A stretch of DNA of 64,000 nucleotides from Monarcha castaneiventris obscurior. Taxonomy: Eukaryota > Chordata > Aves > Passeriformes > Monarchidae. The position numbers were made by a program, and so were the translations under genes. The notes below the pieces were generated by a model. It was given only the letters and a program-made list of their open reading frames with translations. It had not been told where the DNA came from and did no database searches. This document shows positions 24,700-35,159 of the stretch, in pieces; within the stretch, counting starts at the first letter, position 1; each line of letters begins with the position of its first letter. Location of the stretch: the NCBI GenBank assembly GCA_026261815.1, contig JAMPIT010000884.1, forward strand, positions 11,359,001 through 11,423,000, read 5' to 3'.

Positions 24700-25380
24700 A
24701 ACAAGGCAGAGCCAGCAAAGAGATACCAATGGGTTGTGTTGCCACAAGGGATGCGTAATTCTCCTGTGATGTGCCAGCTGTGTGTTACTTGGGTGCTAGC
24801 TCCATCGGAAAAAATAAAAAAAACAAACAATTGGAAAAAACAAACAAACAGACAAAAAAGAAAGTACCCACAGTGCCTTATCTATCATTACATTGATGAT
24901 ATTCTGATAGCAGAGGAACATACAGATGTTGCAAACCTGCTACCTGCCTTAGAGCAGTAAATGCAAGAGGCAGGCCTTCAAATTGCTCCTGAAAAAGTCT
25001 GGCAGCAAGCCCCAAGAAAATATCTGGGGACGCTTATCACCGAAGCCCAAATTCGGTCTCAGAAATCAACAATTTGTACAGAAATTCAGACTTTGACAGA
25101 TGCTCAAGAATTAATTGGGGACATACAGTGGATTCCTAGTACCTGTGGCTTAACTAATGAAGATCTTGAGTCCCTAATGCCATTGTTGAAAAGGGAAATT
25201 TAGGCCAATTTGCTGTACAAGCTGTCTGAAACAACAACAGAAGGCCCTTACTCAAATTGCTACAAAACTGGGTAATTCTTTGTAGATCATTTGCCTCCTA
25301 CTTTGCCATCAGCCATGGCCATGTTGACTAAAGAAAAACATGTGATGGCTATACTAATGAAGTGGGATGGCTAAGCTAGG
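24700..25380 (+). pseudogene. pol: ERV B reverse transcriptase, C-terminal half
   Basis: Reverse transcriptase copies retroviral RNA into DNA. The recognisable part starts near 24720 with RYQWVVLPQGMRNSP, followed after a short gap by the active-site segment YHYIDDILIAEE (24885-24920), where the two catalytic Asp remain. A ~60-bp A-rich stretch (24808-24866) separates the two and replaces expected coding sequence. The frame reaches a TAA at 24958-24960, resumes with LQIAPEKVWQQ in the thumb region, and passes into connection-domain sequence with further stops from 25201. The fingers domain and first catalytic Asp are lost. It is non-functional. Confidence 0.83.
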
Positions 25381-25672
25381 CAGCCACTAAAGGTCTTAGA
25401 GTGGATATTTTTGCCATTCAGCTCAGGAAAATCTGTAACTGCATGAATGGAGGCTATAGCAAAAATTGTAATCATGGCACAAAAGTGAACCAGAATAGTC
25501 TTCTCCCATTAACTAAGGACTACTTGCAAGCGTCATTGCAGAACTCAGATATCTTACAGTGGGCACTGTTGAATTTTCCAGGTCTCATTAGTATTCATTT
25601 TCCTCTTCATCAATTCTTTTCTTTATATCAAGAGTTACCTTAGTTACTAAAACAACATGTAAAAAGCCTCAG

Positions 25673-26070
25673 GTTTTCACTGATGCCTGTCAGAAGATTT
25701 CTAAAGCGAGATTAACTTGTCAAGATAAAGACAAATGGTTCAGTGAAATCCTTGAGGGGCCAAGAGACTCTTTGCAGGTCCTTGAGTTGTATGCAATAAC
25801 CCAGTTATTTGAGAAATGGCCAGATGACGCTGTTAACATTGTTTCTGATTTGTCTTTATGTAGTAGGTGCTGTTGAGTGCATAGAACGGACATTGCTGAA
25901 GGAAATTCAGAACCCGTGGTTGTGGCAACTTAATTCCCGCAGGCATGATTATTTCATCACCCATATACAGATTCACTCGGGATTAATGGAAGGTCTAACC
26001 CTGGGGAACGAGAAGGCTGACCAGTTAATAGCACCACTGTGGGCCTCTGCTTCCCCCAATATTGATTAGT
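25673..26070 (+). pseudogene. pol: ERV B RNase H
   Basis: RNase H removes the RNA strand during reverse transcription. Recognisable motifs are VFTDACQ near 25676 (first Asp), LQVLELYAIT near 25775 (Glu), NIVSD near 25835 (Asp) and GNEKADQLIAPLW near 26010-26045 (last Asp). All four acidic positions can be placed, but a frameshift occurs near 25855 and the frame ends at a stop near 26067. Confidence 0.75.
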
Positions 26071-26074
26071 TTTG

Positions 26075-26890
26075 TCAAGCCACAAGGGCTCGCGAGTTTT
26101 TTCATCAAAGCGCAAAGCTTCTGCACAAGCAATTTGGGATATCATTGCAAAATGCGCAGCAATTTTTTCAACTTGTCCACAATATCAGGGTGTGATTTGT
26201 GAGATGGGTCCCGGGGTCAATCCTCGTGGCCTAGGACCTCTGTAATTATGGCAGATTGATGTGACTATTTATGCCCTTTTTGGTGGCTTCAAATGCCTTC
26301 ATGTGACCATAGACACCTTTTTGACCATGGTTTGGGTCATTCCTATGACGAGAGATGGGTCTCGTTTTGTTATTCCACATTGGCGAGGCTGGTTTGATAT
26401 AATGGGCTTTCCTCAGGGGATAAAAACAGATAATGGGTCAGGTTATACAGCCCAGCAAACCCAAGAGTTTCTGGCTCTTTGGGGAGTGAGGCATAGCACG
26501 GGCATTCCAGGTAATTCCACCGGACAGGCCATAATTGAAAGGACACATAAGGTATTAAAAGGGCTGCTTGATAAACAAACAAACAAACAAACAAACAAAA
26601 AAAAAACACCACCAAAAAAACCCGGGGGAAAATGGGCGGAGCCCGCAAGACAGAGTATTGAGAGCAGTTTATGTTATGAACCATCTAAGATTAACAGGTG
26701 CTTGCAGAAATCCACCAGCATTAAACCATTACTCAGTCTTGCAGTAAGACTCTGAATTGCCACAGCACCGACCAAAAGTTTGTTTTAAGAATCTTATTTC
26801 AGGGTCATAGGAGGGACCTGTGGAGTTGCTAATGGGGGAAAAGAGTTATGCTTGTGTCATTACAGATAAAAGACCCCGAGGGATACCAGC
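26075..26890 (+). pseudogene. pol: ERV B integrase
   Basis: Integrase inserts viral DNA into the host genome. A decayed zinc-binding N-domain (FFHQSAKLLH) lies at 26098-26130. The core has LWQIDVT near 26250 (first Asp), IKTDNGSGYTAQQTQEFL near 26420 (second Asp) and STGQAIIERTHKVLK near 26515-26560 (Glu), so the DDE triad is preserved. After the Glu helix a (CAAA)n and A-rich insertion (26574-26625) breaks the protein. A C-terminal-domain remnant (KSYACVITDKRP) lies near 26840-26878. Confidence 0.82.
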
Positions 26891-27054
26891 AAAGTAGATT
26901 TGTCTCTGGTTTGAGAAAGATACTTCAATCTCTGATATTGCTGAAGAATAGATATTGTGTTTTTCTTTTGCGTTTGTTTTTTTTCTTTTTAGATACTGGT
27001 ATTGCTCGAATTTTAGGGATAAGATATGATATTAGATAATATTGGATAAATAAA

Positions 27055-27215
27055 TAGTTGAATCAGGTATTAGATGTACTTGATAAGATATCAGATGTAC
27101 TTCATAAGATATTACATAAGATATCAGATGTACTTGATAAGATATTAGATATGTTGGATAAGCTAAGATACACTTGATAAGATGAGATATTTTGTATTCT
27201 TGATAACTAGGATAA
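27055..27215 (+). repeat. AT-rich minisatellite with GATAAGATAT words
   Basis: About seven imperfect tandem units of roughly 20-27 bp built on ttgataagatatcagatgtac and variants. It occupies the position between pol and the 3' LTR where env would be expected. Confidence 0.75.
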
Positions 27216-27426
27216 GATATTGAATATTTTGCACAATGAAACTGCTACTTCCACTTGGGCCTGGGTGTAAAAATGGTGAAGGGAATATTGCGATTACTGT
27301 TAGCCATTACTATGTTATTTGTGTTGTTCCATATGTGCATTGTTAGTGTTATTCTATGTATAATGACATCAGCAATCCACTTAATGGAAAACATAGTAAA
27401 AGGAACTTGGCTGGTGCAAATATGAA

Positions 27427-27440
27427 GAAAGGTGGGGAAA
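27427..27440 (+). promoter_or_regulatory. ERV B polypurine tract
   Basis: The purine run gaaaggtggggaaa immediately precedes a TGTTGC LTR start. This is the expected plus-strand primer position for a retrovirus, and the wording resembles avian retroviral tracts. Confidence 0.65.
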
Positions 27441-27789
27441 TGTTGCAAATCGTAAGAATCATGGCAGAAGGGCACCAGCCAAGTTCCGTGCTAGTTACTC
27501 TTATCAGGGCCTGAGGAATGTAAGAAGTGCTAAATTGGGAAAGAAGACGTTGGAAGAAAGAATAACAAGACAGCAAGAAAGCAGATAAGGAGGGACTGTA
27601 CCATCCTGGACTAGAACCCCTGAGAGGTGCACGCAGGGTGCGTGGACAATGCGGAAGGTCCAATAGGGTCAGGCGTGATCGTGTGAATGACAGTTACAGA
27701 AATGCATAAGAATGGACTAATGTAAAAAATACACGAATTCCTGCAGAATCAAATTGAGTCGTTTTTCAGGGGTCCCGTATTCCCGCACA
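27441..27789 (+). mobile_element. ERV B 3' LTR (about 349 bp, 3' end tentative)
   Basis: Starts TGTTGCAAATCG directly after the polypurine tract. Its end is placed at cccgcaca (27789) because homology to the S block begins just beyond. I see no clear AATAAA. With no 5' LTR in the window, the boundary cannot be confirmed by comparison. Confidence 0.5.
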
Positions 27790-27945
27790 TGTGTTAAAGT
27801 TTGGACACACAATCCACGTTTCACCCTTGGGCTCCGCAACCAGAATGACAGTTGCTCTGCATACAGGTAAACCAAGTGTTTTAGGTGCAGATTAGAGACT
27901 GCCCATATGGGATGAAGGCCAGACAGAGAAGGCCTGGCCACTTTT
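27790..27945 (-). repeat. S block, copy 2 (inverted)
   Basis: The reverse complement matches S copies 1 and 3 through ctctaatctgcacctaaa, cattctggtt and cgtggattg, then diverges where ERV B lies. This suggests that ERV B's 3' end interrupts the repeat. Confidence 0.65.
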
Positions 27946-27949
27946 GCAT

Positions 27950-28166
27950 CCCAAAAATCCTTGAATGTAACTCTCACTTCCCTTGCCTTGGAAACCCATG
28001 TTTCCTTGCCTTGTCCTTGTAACCCTTCCTTGCCTTGCATTGCCTTGCTTGCTCATGCCCCCCTTTTACCTGCCTACTGCTTTCCTCCAGGGCCTTGCCT
28101 TTTCTAGCCCCTCCTGTTTCTGCCTGGCCTAGCCGTCAGTGGACTTACCTTCCTATACCCAGCGTT
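27950..28166 (+). repeat. CCTTG-type array, block 3 (left part)
   Basis: Words such as cttccctt, gccttggaaacc and ccttgccttgcattgccttgc continue to a cctggcctagccgtcagtgg-cttaccttcctataccc box shared with block 2. The array is interrupted at 28172 by an LTR insertion and resumes at 28876. Confidence 0.8.
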
Positions 28167-28172
28167 GTCTAT

Positions 28173-28875
28173 TGTGGGAAATGAAGTTGCAGAGAATTCG
28201 CAGGTGCAGACAAGGTACATAAACAGCCTTGTGCTTGAACAGCTAGAAATGGATACAGTTTTTGATCTAATACCTTGGCAAAAGCTGCCTGAGTTAGAAA
28301 AGTGAGCTTTGCTTTTGCAGCTTAAAGTGAGAACGTAACTTTGTAGTTTTGAAATAAGCATGCTTTATAAATTGGAAAGGTATCTTTAACAAGTAAGAAC
28401 ATGGTTAAGGTAAGAAATAATAGCGATAAGTAAAAGAGGAAAGAATATTTAGTTTAGCAATAAGCCCTTTAGTGAAACTTATTAGAAAGTTGACATGTAG
28501 AAATAAAAGCCTGTACCATAGGCCTTAATAGCAACATGTTGATTAGTTAAGAAAATACGCATTGCGGTAAAACTATGCACAATGATGATTGGTACAAATA
28601 TGTTGGCAAGCTTTGTGGCATTTGCTTATTGGCTAAAAGAAGTACAGAAGGCCTTGTAGAAAAAAAGTATCGCTCCCTGCTGATTTGGCTGCCCCGGCAT
28701 CTGCACCTGCTGCTGCTGCTGCCTTTGCTACCTCAGTAGCTGTGCTTGCTACATCTACCTCTACCATTGCTGCTACTGCCAACCCCGTCTCAGCCTTCAA
28801 TAAATATGAGACTGATTCAACAAGAAATCATCTATGTGACAGCTCTGTGTTCTCGAAATCCCACCAATCCCAACA
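28173..28875 (+). mobile_element. LTR insertion (703 bp) with 6-bp TSD and paralogous empty site
   Basis: The LTR has TGTGGGAAATG at its start and CCCAACA at its end. A polyadenylation signal, caataaatatgag, lies near 28797, and a CCAAT-type box (ttattggct) near 28626. Flanks are gtctat (28167-28172) and gcctat (28876-28881), a 6-bp TSD with one mismatch. The inverted copy of the repeat near 37245-37275 reads across the same site without insertion (cccagccttgcctgtaacttctgg). No internal viral sequence remains, so this is a solo LTR. It differs from the LTRs of ERVs A, C, D and F. Confidence 0.82.
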
Positions 28876-28881
28876 GCCTAT

Positions 28882-28969
28882 AACTTCTGGGCTTTCGCTC
28901 ACCTACCACTCCATTTGCTTTGCCCTTGCTGCGCTGGCCTTGCCTACCTTTCCCTTGACTTGCCCAAAG
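28882..28969 (+). repeat. CCTTG-type array, block 3 (right part)
   Basis: Continuation of the interrupted array (aacttctgggctttcgctcacc, then ccttgcctacctttcccttg), homologous to the end of block 2 just before J1. Confidence 0.75.
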
Positions 28970-29006
28970 TTGCCTACACTTGGTTTGCGTTTCCTTGCCT
29001 GCACGG
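28970..29006 (+). repeat. Strand-switch junction module J2
   Basis: Reads ttgcctacact, then tggtttgcgtttc, then cttgcctgcacgg. CCTTG words lie to its left and CAAGG words to its right, as at J1. Confidence 0.65.
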
Positions 29007-29115
29007 AAGGCAACTTAAAAGAGTGGTAGGCAGGGCAAAACAAAACAAGGAAGTTGTAGGTAAGGCGAGGCGAAGCAGATGTAGGCAAGGGAAACAAAGC
29101 AAGTGTAGGCTAGGA
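29007..29115 (-). repeat. CAAGG-orientation array after J2
   Basis: Words such as gtaggcagggcaaaac, ggtaaggcgaggcg and gtaggcaaggg, the reverse complement of the CCTTG words to the left. Confidence 0.7.
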
Positions 29116-30299
29116 AAATCTAGGCACAGTACTGAAGGCAAGTCAAGGCCAAATGACTCGGACTACCTTTTCTTGGGAAGCAATGGATATAGTGCCAGTG
29201 TTGGTGAAGCAGATGTTAAGGTACCATGAGGAGGAATAGTCCAGCAAGATAGCTGTGTCCTGGCACCTTCTTTGTGCGAGCAATTGTTGGACAAATGCAA
29301 TATGGGAGGTGGTATGCAACTTCGGCTGGGTAATTTCCTGAACAAGAAGGGCAATGCTTTTTCATGGCAAGGAAAGCACATAGCCCCAGATTTGGAGGTG
29401 CTGCTGATAAGAAGCCTCCTCGTGGAGGTCAACCTTCTGTCCCAACATATTTGGTATGGTACGGAGACACTGCCTCAATTCATGCAATTATGGCATTGGC
29501 ATCCTTCCTTGGAAGATGATCTCCTGAAAGATTCTATTTCGCATGTGGTTTCCGCTTCTCAGAAGTGGTCTTCTGAAATTCTGGCAGCACACATCTTTTG
29601 GACAAGATAAACAGTTACACTGAGCCTTGAAGTACACAGCCGCTCTAGTGAACCGGGCAGGCAATCCCCAGTAACAGTTCTGGCACATTTTTATGGGATC
29701 AGGCACTGGATGTTTTGTATTTTGGAGGAGGGGATGCCATTTCTTCCAAGATGGGCATATAGTTCCTCTTTGCCAGAGAAAGCAGGTGTGGATCAGTATG
29801 TACATTAGGTGCCCTTAGTGAATGTAAAGGCTTTTCCCAATTGCCAGTTCTCTGGATAAAAGCTGTCGAGCTGTAAGTGGGAGTGCAAACGCTAAACTGT
29901 TGAGCTTCTTGTCCTTGTACCTTCAGTGTGTCAGCAGTCCCTGGTGCCGTTTTGTTCAGATCCTGACTCTGTGAGACTAAAGGCTTAGGATCGTACCTAG
30001 AGCTGAAAAGGAAAGTGCTGATAGCGGGGTGTCTGCAGGGGAGTCAATGGGTGCCGCTGAAGTTGCAGGTAGCAAGAACTTTTTCAGCAGGCGCTTTTAT
30101 GAGCTCTGCTTTTGCCAGATATTTTCAAGCGTGTGGCCAGACTGGGAGAGAGTGAAAAGATTTGTTAGGGCATAGGAGTTCATGTTGTGGTTTGAGTGTG
30201 GTGCAAAGAAGAGCTTACGCTTGGAAGAGGAAAAATATCAAATCTTATTGTCCTGACACAACTGATTTGAGAGCAGGGACGTTTCCAATTTGGCTCTGC

Positions 30300-32340
30300 A
30301 CTTGCGGTGGTTTCGAGCTGGGCTGGGTTCGTTTTCTTTTTTTGCAGGTCGACAGCGTCACCGTGTGGTTATGTTTATGAGCGCAGACAGTGCCCAGGAA
30401 AAAGCCAAGCGCTTTTCTGGCCAGGCTGAAAAGCCAGTAAAGTTGAATGCTGTTGCTAGGCTTCTCTTCCGCCCACACACCATAAGGCGAAGAACGAAGC
30501 TGCAGAGCAGCGGGCTTCTGCGTGCAGCGCACCGACTAGCAGAAAGAAGCCTGGCAAAATCTCCTTCACAATCGCAATCAGCCGAGAATTTTTCTTGCTG
30601 TTGCAAAACTTAAGGCGCGGCCGTAGGGCTTGATCCCACAGCGGGCAGATAAGTGCTTTCTCTATCCCTGCGCCTTGCAGGCTCCATGCGGCTGGAGGTC
30701 AGCTCCCACTGCACTCAGTTACTGTGCACGGTTTTGCCTCGGCTCGATGTCCAAGGATAGCCTTTGGGTTTCGCAGGGTCCTCGCTGTCCGTGTAGCTCT
30801 CTGTCAGCGAGCTTCGCCCGGGGAGATGCACTTCCTTGATGAGTCTTTCAATGTGCCTGAAGTTTAAAGCAGCACCACCGTCTGGGCCACAAGCACGGCT
30901 GCTGAAGGACGTGCTTTCGTCCTGGCACCTTCTTCTGTGTGAGACGTCCATCGGGATCTCTGCTCCTTGCGAGACTGCAGTGTGCGCCGTGGTGAAGAAC
31001 GAAGCCGCACGGCACCGGGCTTGCGTGTGCAGCGCACCGGAGGGCAGAAATTCAGCAACGGCTCGTTCGCAAGCCGAGGCGGCCGCCCGTGTTCTCGCTG
31101 CCCCAAAAAGTAACCAGTAGCCGCCGCGCTTCCGCCTCCCACAGCGTGGAGAGAGGCACTTTCCTTGTCGTCCAGCGTGGCAGGAGTCCTTGCAGCTAGA
31201 GCTCACCCAGGAGCGGGCGGCAAAAGCAGGAGGCGTTCCTGAAGGACCCTTTCCTCCAAGCAAGCCTCCTAAAGGCGCTCCTCGCACTGCGGCCCTGTGC
31301 CTTGCTTCTGAGACAGAGTCTACCGGCTTTTCACCCTCGCAGCTCTCGCTGCCCACCTCCAGATGAGCTGCTCTCCTGGAGAACGGCCGCAGAATAAAAG
31401 CCAGGGCCTGGCTGCACAGTCGCCTTCCGACCGCAGGCGACAAGCAAACTCTCCAGTGCACTCTGTACTTCCCTCCTCCGTTGCTGCATCGCCCCTGCCA
31501 TCGTGTTCTCCGAAAGTCGGAGCCTGCGGGGAAGCGCAGTTGCTGCCACAGGGAGCTAGCTGCAAGAGGACTAGGCTGCAGTAGCACAAGCAACCGCCGT
31601 GGAACTTCCTCTTTTCCCAAGGCTATAACGCGAATTTGGCAGGCAGAAGAGCGGCAGCCACGCTCGTCTTGCAGCCCGTCCGACGGGCACCCGAGCCCGG
31701 TGCTCCGCGTCTTCGTTCTCCGCCTCTCCGAACACGCAGTACCTTCGCTCTCCCAGAGGAGGGGGGTCGTCTGCTTCTCGCCCGGCACACTGTGGTTGCA
31801 GCGAAGCGCTCCAGCGCCCTGCTGCCTCCGAAACCAGCAGTGCCCCTTTCCCTCGGAGCGCTACGTGCCCCCACATTCTGCCTCTCTCCGGTCGTGTGAC
31901 TGGAAGCCGAAAGCTTCTCGGCTGCATCTCGCGCAGAGAACGGTGCCGGGACCACAAGCTAGCCCGACGTCTGCCCCTGACACAGGTGGCAACTCCTAGC
32001 TGCGCAGTGCCTTCCAGGGCCAGCCCGCTTTCCCCTCACAACCCGCAAAGCGCCCGGCCGTCAGATGGCGGTGCTGTCTGCCCGCTCCTTCTCGGCTCGA
32101 GCGTTACCCGGGCTCACACCGCAGTCTCGCAAGGAGCAAAGCTCTTCGGTAGCCGTCTCGCACAGGAGAAAGGTGCCAGGACAAAAAGCCGTTCTTCATC
32201 AACCTCTAGTCGTGGCCCAGACTGCGGCGCTGCCTTCAAAGTCTTGCACATTGACGCACCCGTGCCACAAGTGCTCATCCCCCGGCACATTTCGCTGAGC
32301 CAGAGCGACTCGGGCAGTGTGGAAGTTGCTAAAGGGCATA
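30300..32340. other. CpG-rich section of the complex unit
   Basis: GC content and CpG frequency rise sharply compared with flanks. Sub-blocks occur as inverted pairs: 30840-31010 on the plus strand matches 32100-32270 on the minus strand through aagtttaaagcagcaccacc, tcctggcaccttct and ctccttgcgagactgcag. The section could act as a CpG island or be a GC-rich satellite monomer. I see no splice or coding signal that would make it a gene. Confidence 0.5.
30715..31788 (-). other. Long open frame (357 codons), probably fortuitous
   Basis: This is the longest uninterrupted frame outside the ERVs. The conceptual product is rich in Arg, Ser, Gly, Ala and Cys, with no domain, signal peptide or family resemblance I recognise. 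It lies in the CpG-rich section, where stop codons are rare on every frame, and overlaps several other long frames on both strands. Part of its translation (HTAVSQGA and a following GGAALNF-like box) reappears on the opposite strand near 32120-32260 because the DNA is an inverted repeat. I treat it as non-coding. Confidence 0.55.
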
Positions 32341-33335
32341 TAAGCTTTATAAAGCTTAGGAAGAACCCGTTGAGCCCAGTGCTTTTTTGCACAGTGAACA
32401 GGCTGTAAGAGGAGTATTATTGCCGCTTTCTAGCCTGCTGAATTCACATTATCTGTTGTAAGACTTAACGTCCACGACAGGTACCTGTGCTCGTACAGAT
32501 GCCTGCCTGAGCCCTATGCAGAAACAATTCCATATTACTTGAGATGCCAAGATTCATAACCTCTCGGAGCACATGATGCTGTAAAGGTAGGTACGTATTG
32601 CCGACTTGTGCTTGGTGTGGCTGACATGCGGTAAGGGTAAAGTGCAGCCCAGCACTGGCTTTCTCTTCTCGAACCTGTTTAATGGGATCGTCTCCTGGAT
32701 GTTTGTATGGGAGCTGCGAGAGTGAAAAATGTGACAGCACATGTATCTGGGAAGGAAGATTCAGAGCTGCAGTGTGTTGCGCATGTTTAAAGCTTGCTGA
32801 GAGAAGCAAGTAACTTAGGAATGCCTTCTCTTTTGATGCTTGCTTCTCTGTGTTTATATTGCCGCTTAGACCTTGTAAGGTGTATGAAAGTGCCTATCTT
32901 CAGGTGGTGTGATGGAGTTCAACTTGTGCGAGTTACATGTTGAAGCAGCAAGAATATTCTCAGCTGACATTGATTGCGAACGAACTTTTGGCTGCACTTT
33001 TGCAATTCGGTACACTTTGTACAGAAGCAAAGTGCTTTGCCACTGTGTTCTTAGCCCTGTGTGTGCTGGACAGCTTCTGTGGCAGAAAAGTGTGATCTGG
33101 GCGAGAAGTAGACTGACATTTCTCAGTCTAGCAGATCGAAAGCATGTGAAAGTTCTTTCGCTGACTATTAGCTTTACAAATTATTAGCTTGCACTCGGAC
33201 AGCATGCAAGTGGTTTTCACCACTTTTTGCCATCTGTAAACTTCCGATGGTGTGCTGCTGCACCTTCGTTTGGTACCATACTGTACTTTTAACCTTGCCA
33301 AGTGCCCACCACTTAGCCCAGAGGAAAAGATGTCA

Positions 33336-35100
33336 GGACTGAAGCACTTGCTGCATCACTCCTTCTCATGGCAACCCTTCAAGTACACAGCACTTTCTGG
33401 GGCTGGGGGCTGTACCCCCTCCTCCTAAGCTAGCTTGAATGTGTCATATTTCGCTCTTGCATATGCCTGATTTTAACCTTGGAACAGCCTGCTGTTCTTC
33501 CCATACAACAGCTCAAGGAAGAGAAACCCGCCTGTGACATTCAGCTTTTCCTGTTTTTAGTGTGTACACTGTACGCATCCCCAGGGGTCTGTGCATGTTT
33601 TTTCTGTTTTGCAGAGTCCAAAGTGTCTATCTAGCCTAACTGCATGCACCAGGAAAGAAGCACTTGCTAGATTAGTGTTTCTATGTCGAGGACTTTCAAG
33701 GAACCACCGCAATCCTGGTGACAAAAAAGGGTAATGAAAAACATTTTTGTCTTGGCACCTTGGCACGTATGAGAGGTCTGTCTGCACCTTTGGTCCTTGC
33801 AAGGCCTTAATATGCATGGCTATACTTCCAGCTGAGAAGAAACGTGCAGAGAGCACTGCGATCTAACAGCGGTTTACAGGTTGTAAAGGAAAGAATACCG
33901 CCACTTGATTGTGCTGCAAATACAAGTTTCCATATGTCAGGGGCAAACACTGGGCAAACTCCTTGTGCTGGCACAGTTCTCTTCACGAGATGTAGACGAA
34001 AAGTTTTCCGTTTAGAGTCAGACTGCAAGAGACACAGGATTTTGTGGTACACAGTGTTGAGAAGGAAGGTGCATGGCACAGGTGCATTTTGGCTGAAGCA
34101 GTGCACTGGAGTGTTTCACTGCTGGCACGGTGTTCCATGCGAGAAGTAGATGGCCATTTGCAGCAAGGGAGAATGAAAGCGCATGATGTTATATAAGGCG
34201 AAGAATGAAGATGGCAGAGCACCATGCTTGTGTATGCAGCCTACAGGTTGCAAGAGGATCATTATTGCCACTTGCTTGCCTGCTGAATTCACTTTGTGCA
34301 GTCATAGCGGGGAAGTTCAATGAAAGCTGCCTGGTCTAGCACACATTCTTATCTGAGCTCTAACAAAAAAAATCCCGTTAAGCCTTAGACTCTGAGATCC
34401 AGAGAATACGATGGTGGATGTAGAGGAGAAGAAAAGTACAGCATACACCAGGGAGTTTCTTGTGGCTGACATGCGGCAAGGAAAAGGTGAAGCCCAGAGC
34501 TGGCTTTTTCTTCTTCAGCTTTTTTAATGGGAGCATATGCTGGATGTTGGAAAAAGATTTGCGAGAGTGGAACAGTGTGATGGCATATATGTGAGAAGGA
34601 AGGTGAGTAGCCCCAGTACACTGTGCACAGTTTTGGGGTTGCTAGAAGAAGGGGGTAATTTAAGAACGTGTTCTGGCTTGACACTTCCTTCTCTGTAAGA
34701 TACAGCTGCTGGGACTCGGCGACAGTGAAGGTGTGTGAAAGTGATTGCACTACAACTATCAATTTTCACAGGGAAGGGGGAAAATACTTTCTGTCCTGAC
34801 ATATCTCTCAGTCCTCAGAACTGCAGCTGGAAATGCTTTGCTTAAGTGATGGACTCTGCCAACTTGAGAGAACGGACTGCTAGATGCATACATGGGAAAG
34901 AAAGTGTGACTCACTAAGTGTATTTGGCCTTGTTTATTACCTGCAAGGGGAGGATGAAGGCAAGCACTGGCTTTTTGTTCTAGGCCTTTTTCTTTTTGAG
35001 CAACTGCTTGGGCTTTTGAAGGGGTTCAAGATCAGCTGAGCGTGAGAGTGTAGGGCTTGAGTGAAAGTGCGTATCTCCAGGGAGTCGGATGCAGGTCCGT
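33336..35100. repeat. Rearranged part of the complex repeat, with Y3 and inverted Z3
   Basis: 33940-34020 is an inverted copy of block Z. 34195-34745 is block Y in plus orientation (gcagcctacaggttgcaag, ggctgacatgcggcaagg, atgggagcatatgctgg, cacttccttctctgtaag), matching 14900-15380 and 32395-32850. The orientation of the unit reverses between 34750 and about 35160. Nothing else was recognised. Confidence 0.6.
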
Positions 35101-35159
35101 AGGTGTGTTAGTTGTTGAGCAGCTGCTCCCACAGAAAAGGTTCTAAAAGAAAGAAGCCG

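Larger units (their letters stand above)
24700..27789 (+). mobile_element. ERV B: 5'-truncated pol relic with 3' LTR
   Basis: Plus-strand order: RT fragment from the region just before the YIDD active site (24700), RT thumb/connection, RNase H, integrase, an AT-rich minisatellite, a polypurine tract and a 3' LTR-like block. Gag, protease, the first half of RT and most or all of env are missing. Its RT has YIDD rather than the YMDD of ERVs C and D, so it is a different lineage. Two A/CAAA-rich insertions interrupt the coding sequence. Confidence 0.8.
29116..33335 (+). repeat. Complex non-viral repeat unit, copy 2
   Basis: Starts with the same box as copy 1 (aggcacagtactgaagg, then ccaaatgactcgg). 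It includes block X2 (29880-30380), a CpG-rich section (30300-32340), Z2 (31880-31965) and Y2 with its extension (32385-33335). Compared with copy 1 it is diverged and longer. Relative to copies 1 and 3 it shows that the unit has been rearranged by local duplications and inversions. No conserved protein was identified. Confidence 0.68.

Noticed and set aside
30715..31788. Possible novel 357-residue protein on the minus strand
   Set aside because: The frame lies in CpG-rich repeat DNA where long frames overlap on both strands. No family resemblance and no conserved frame in the related copies.
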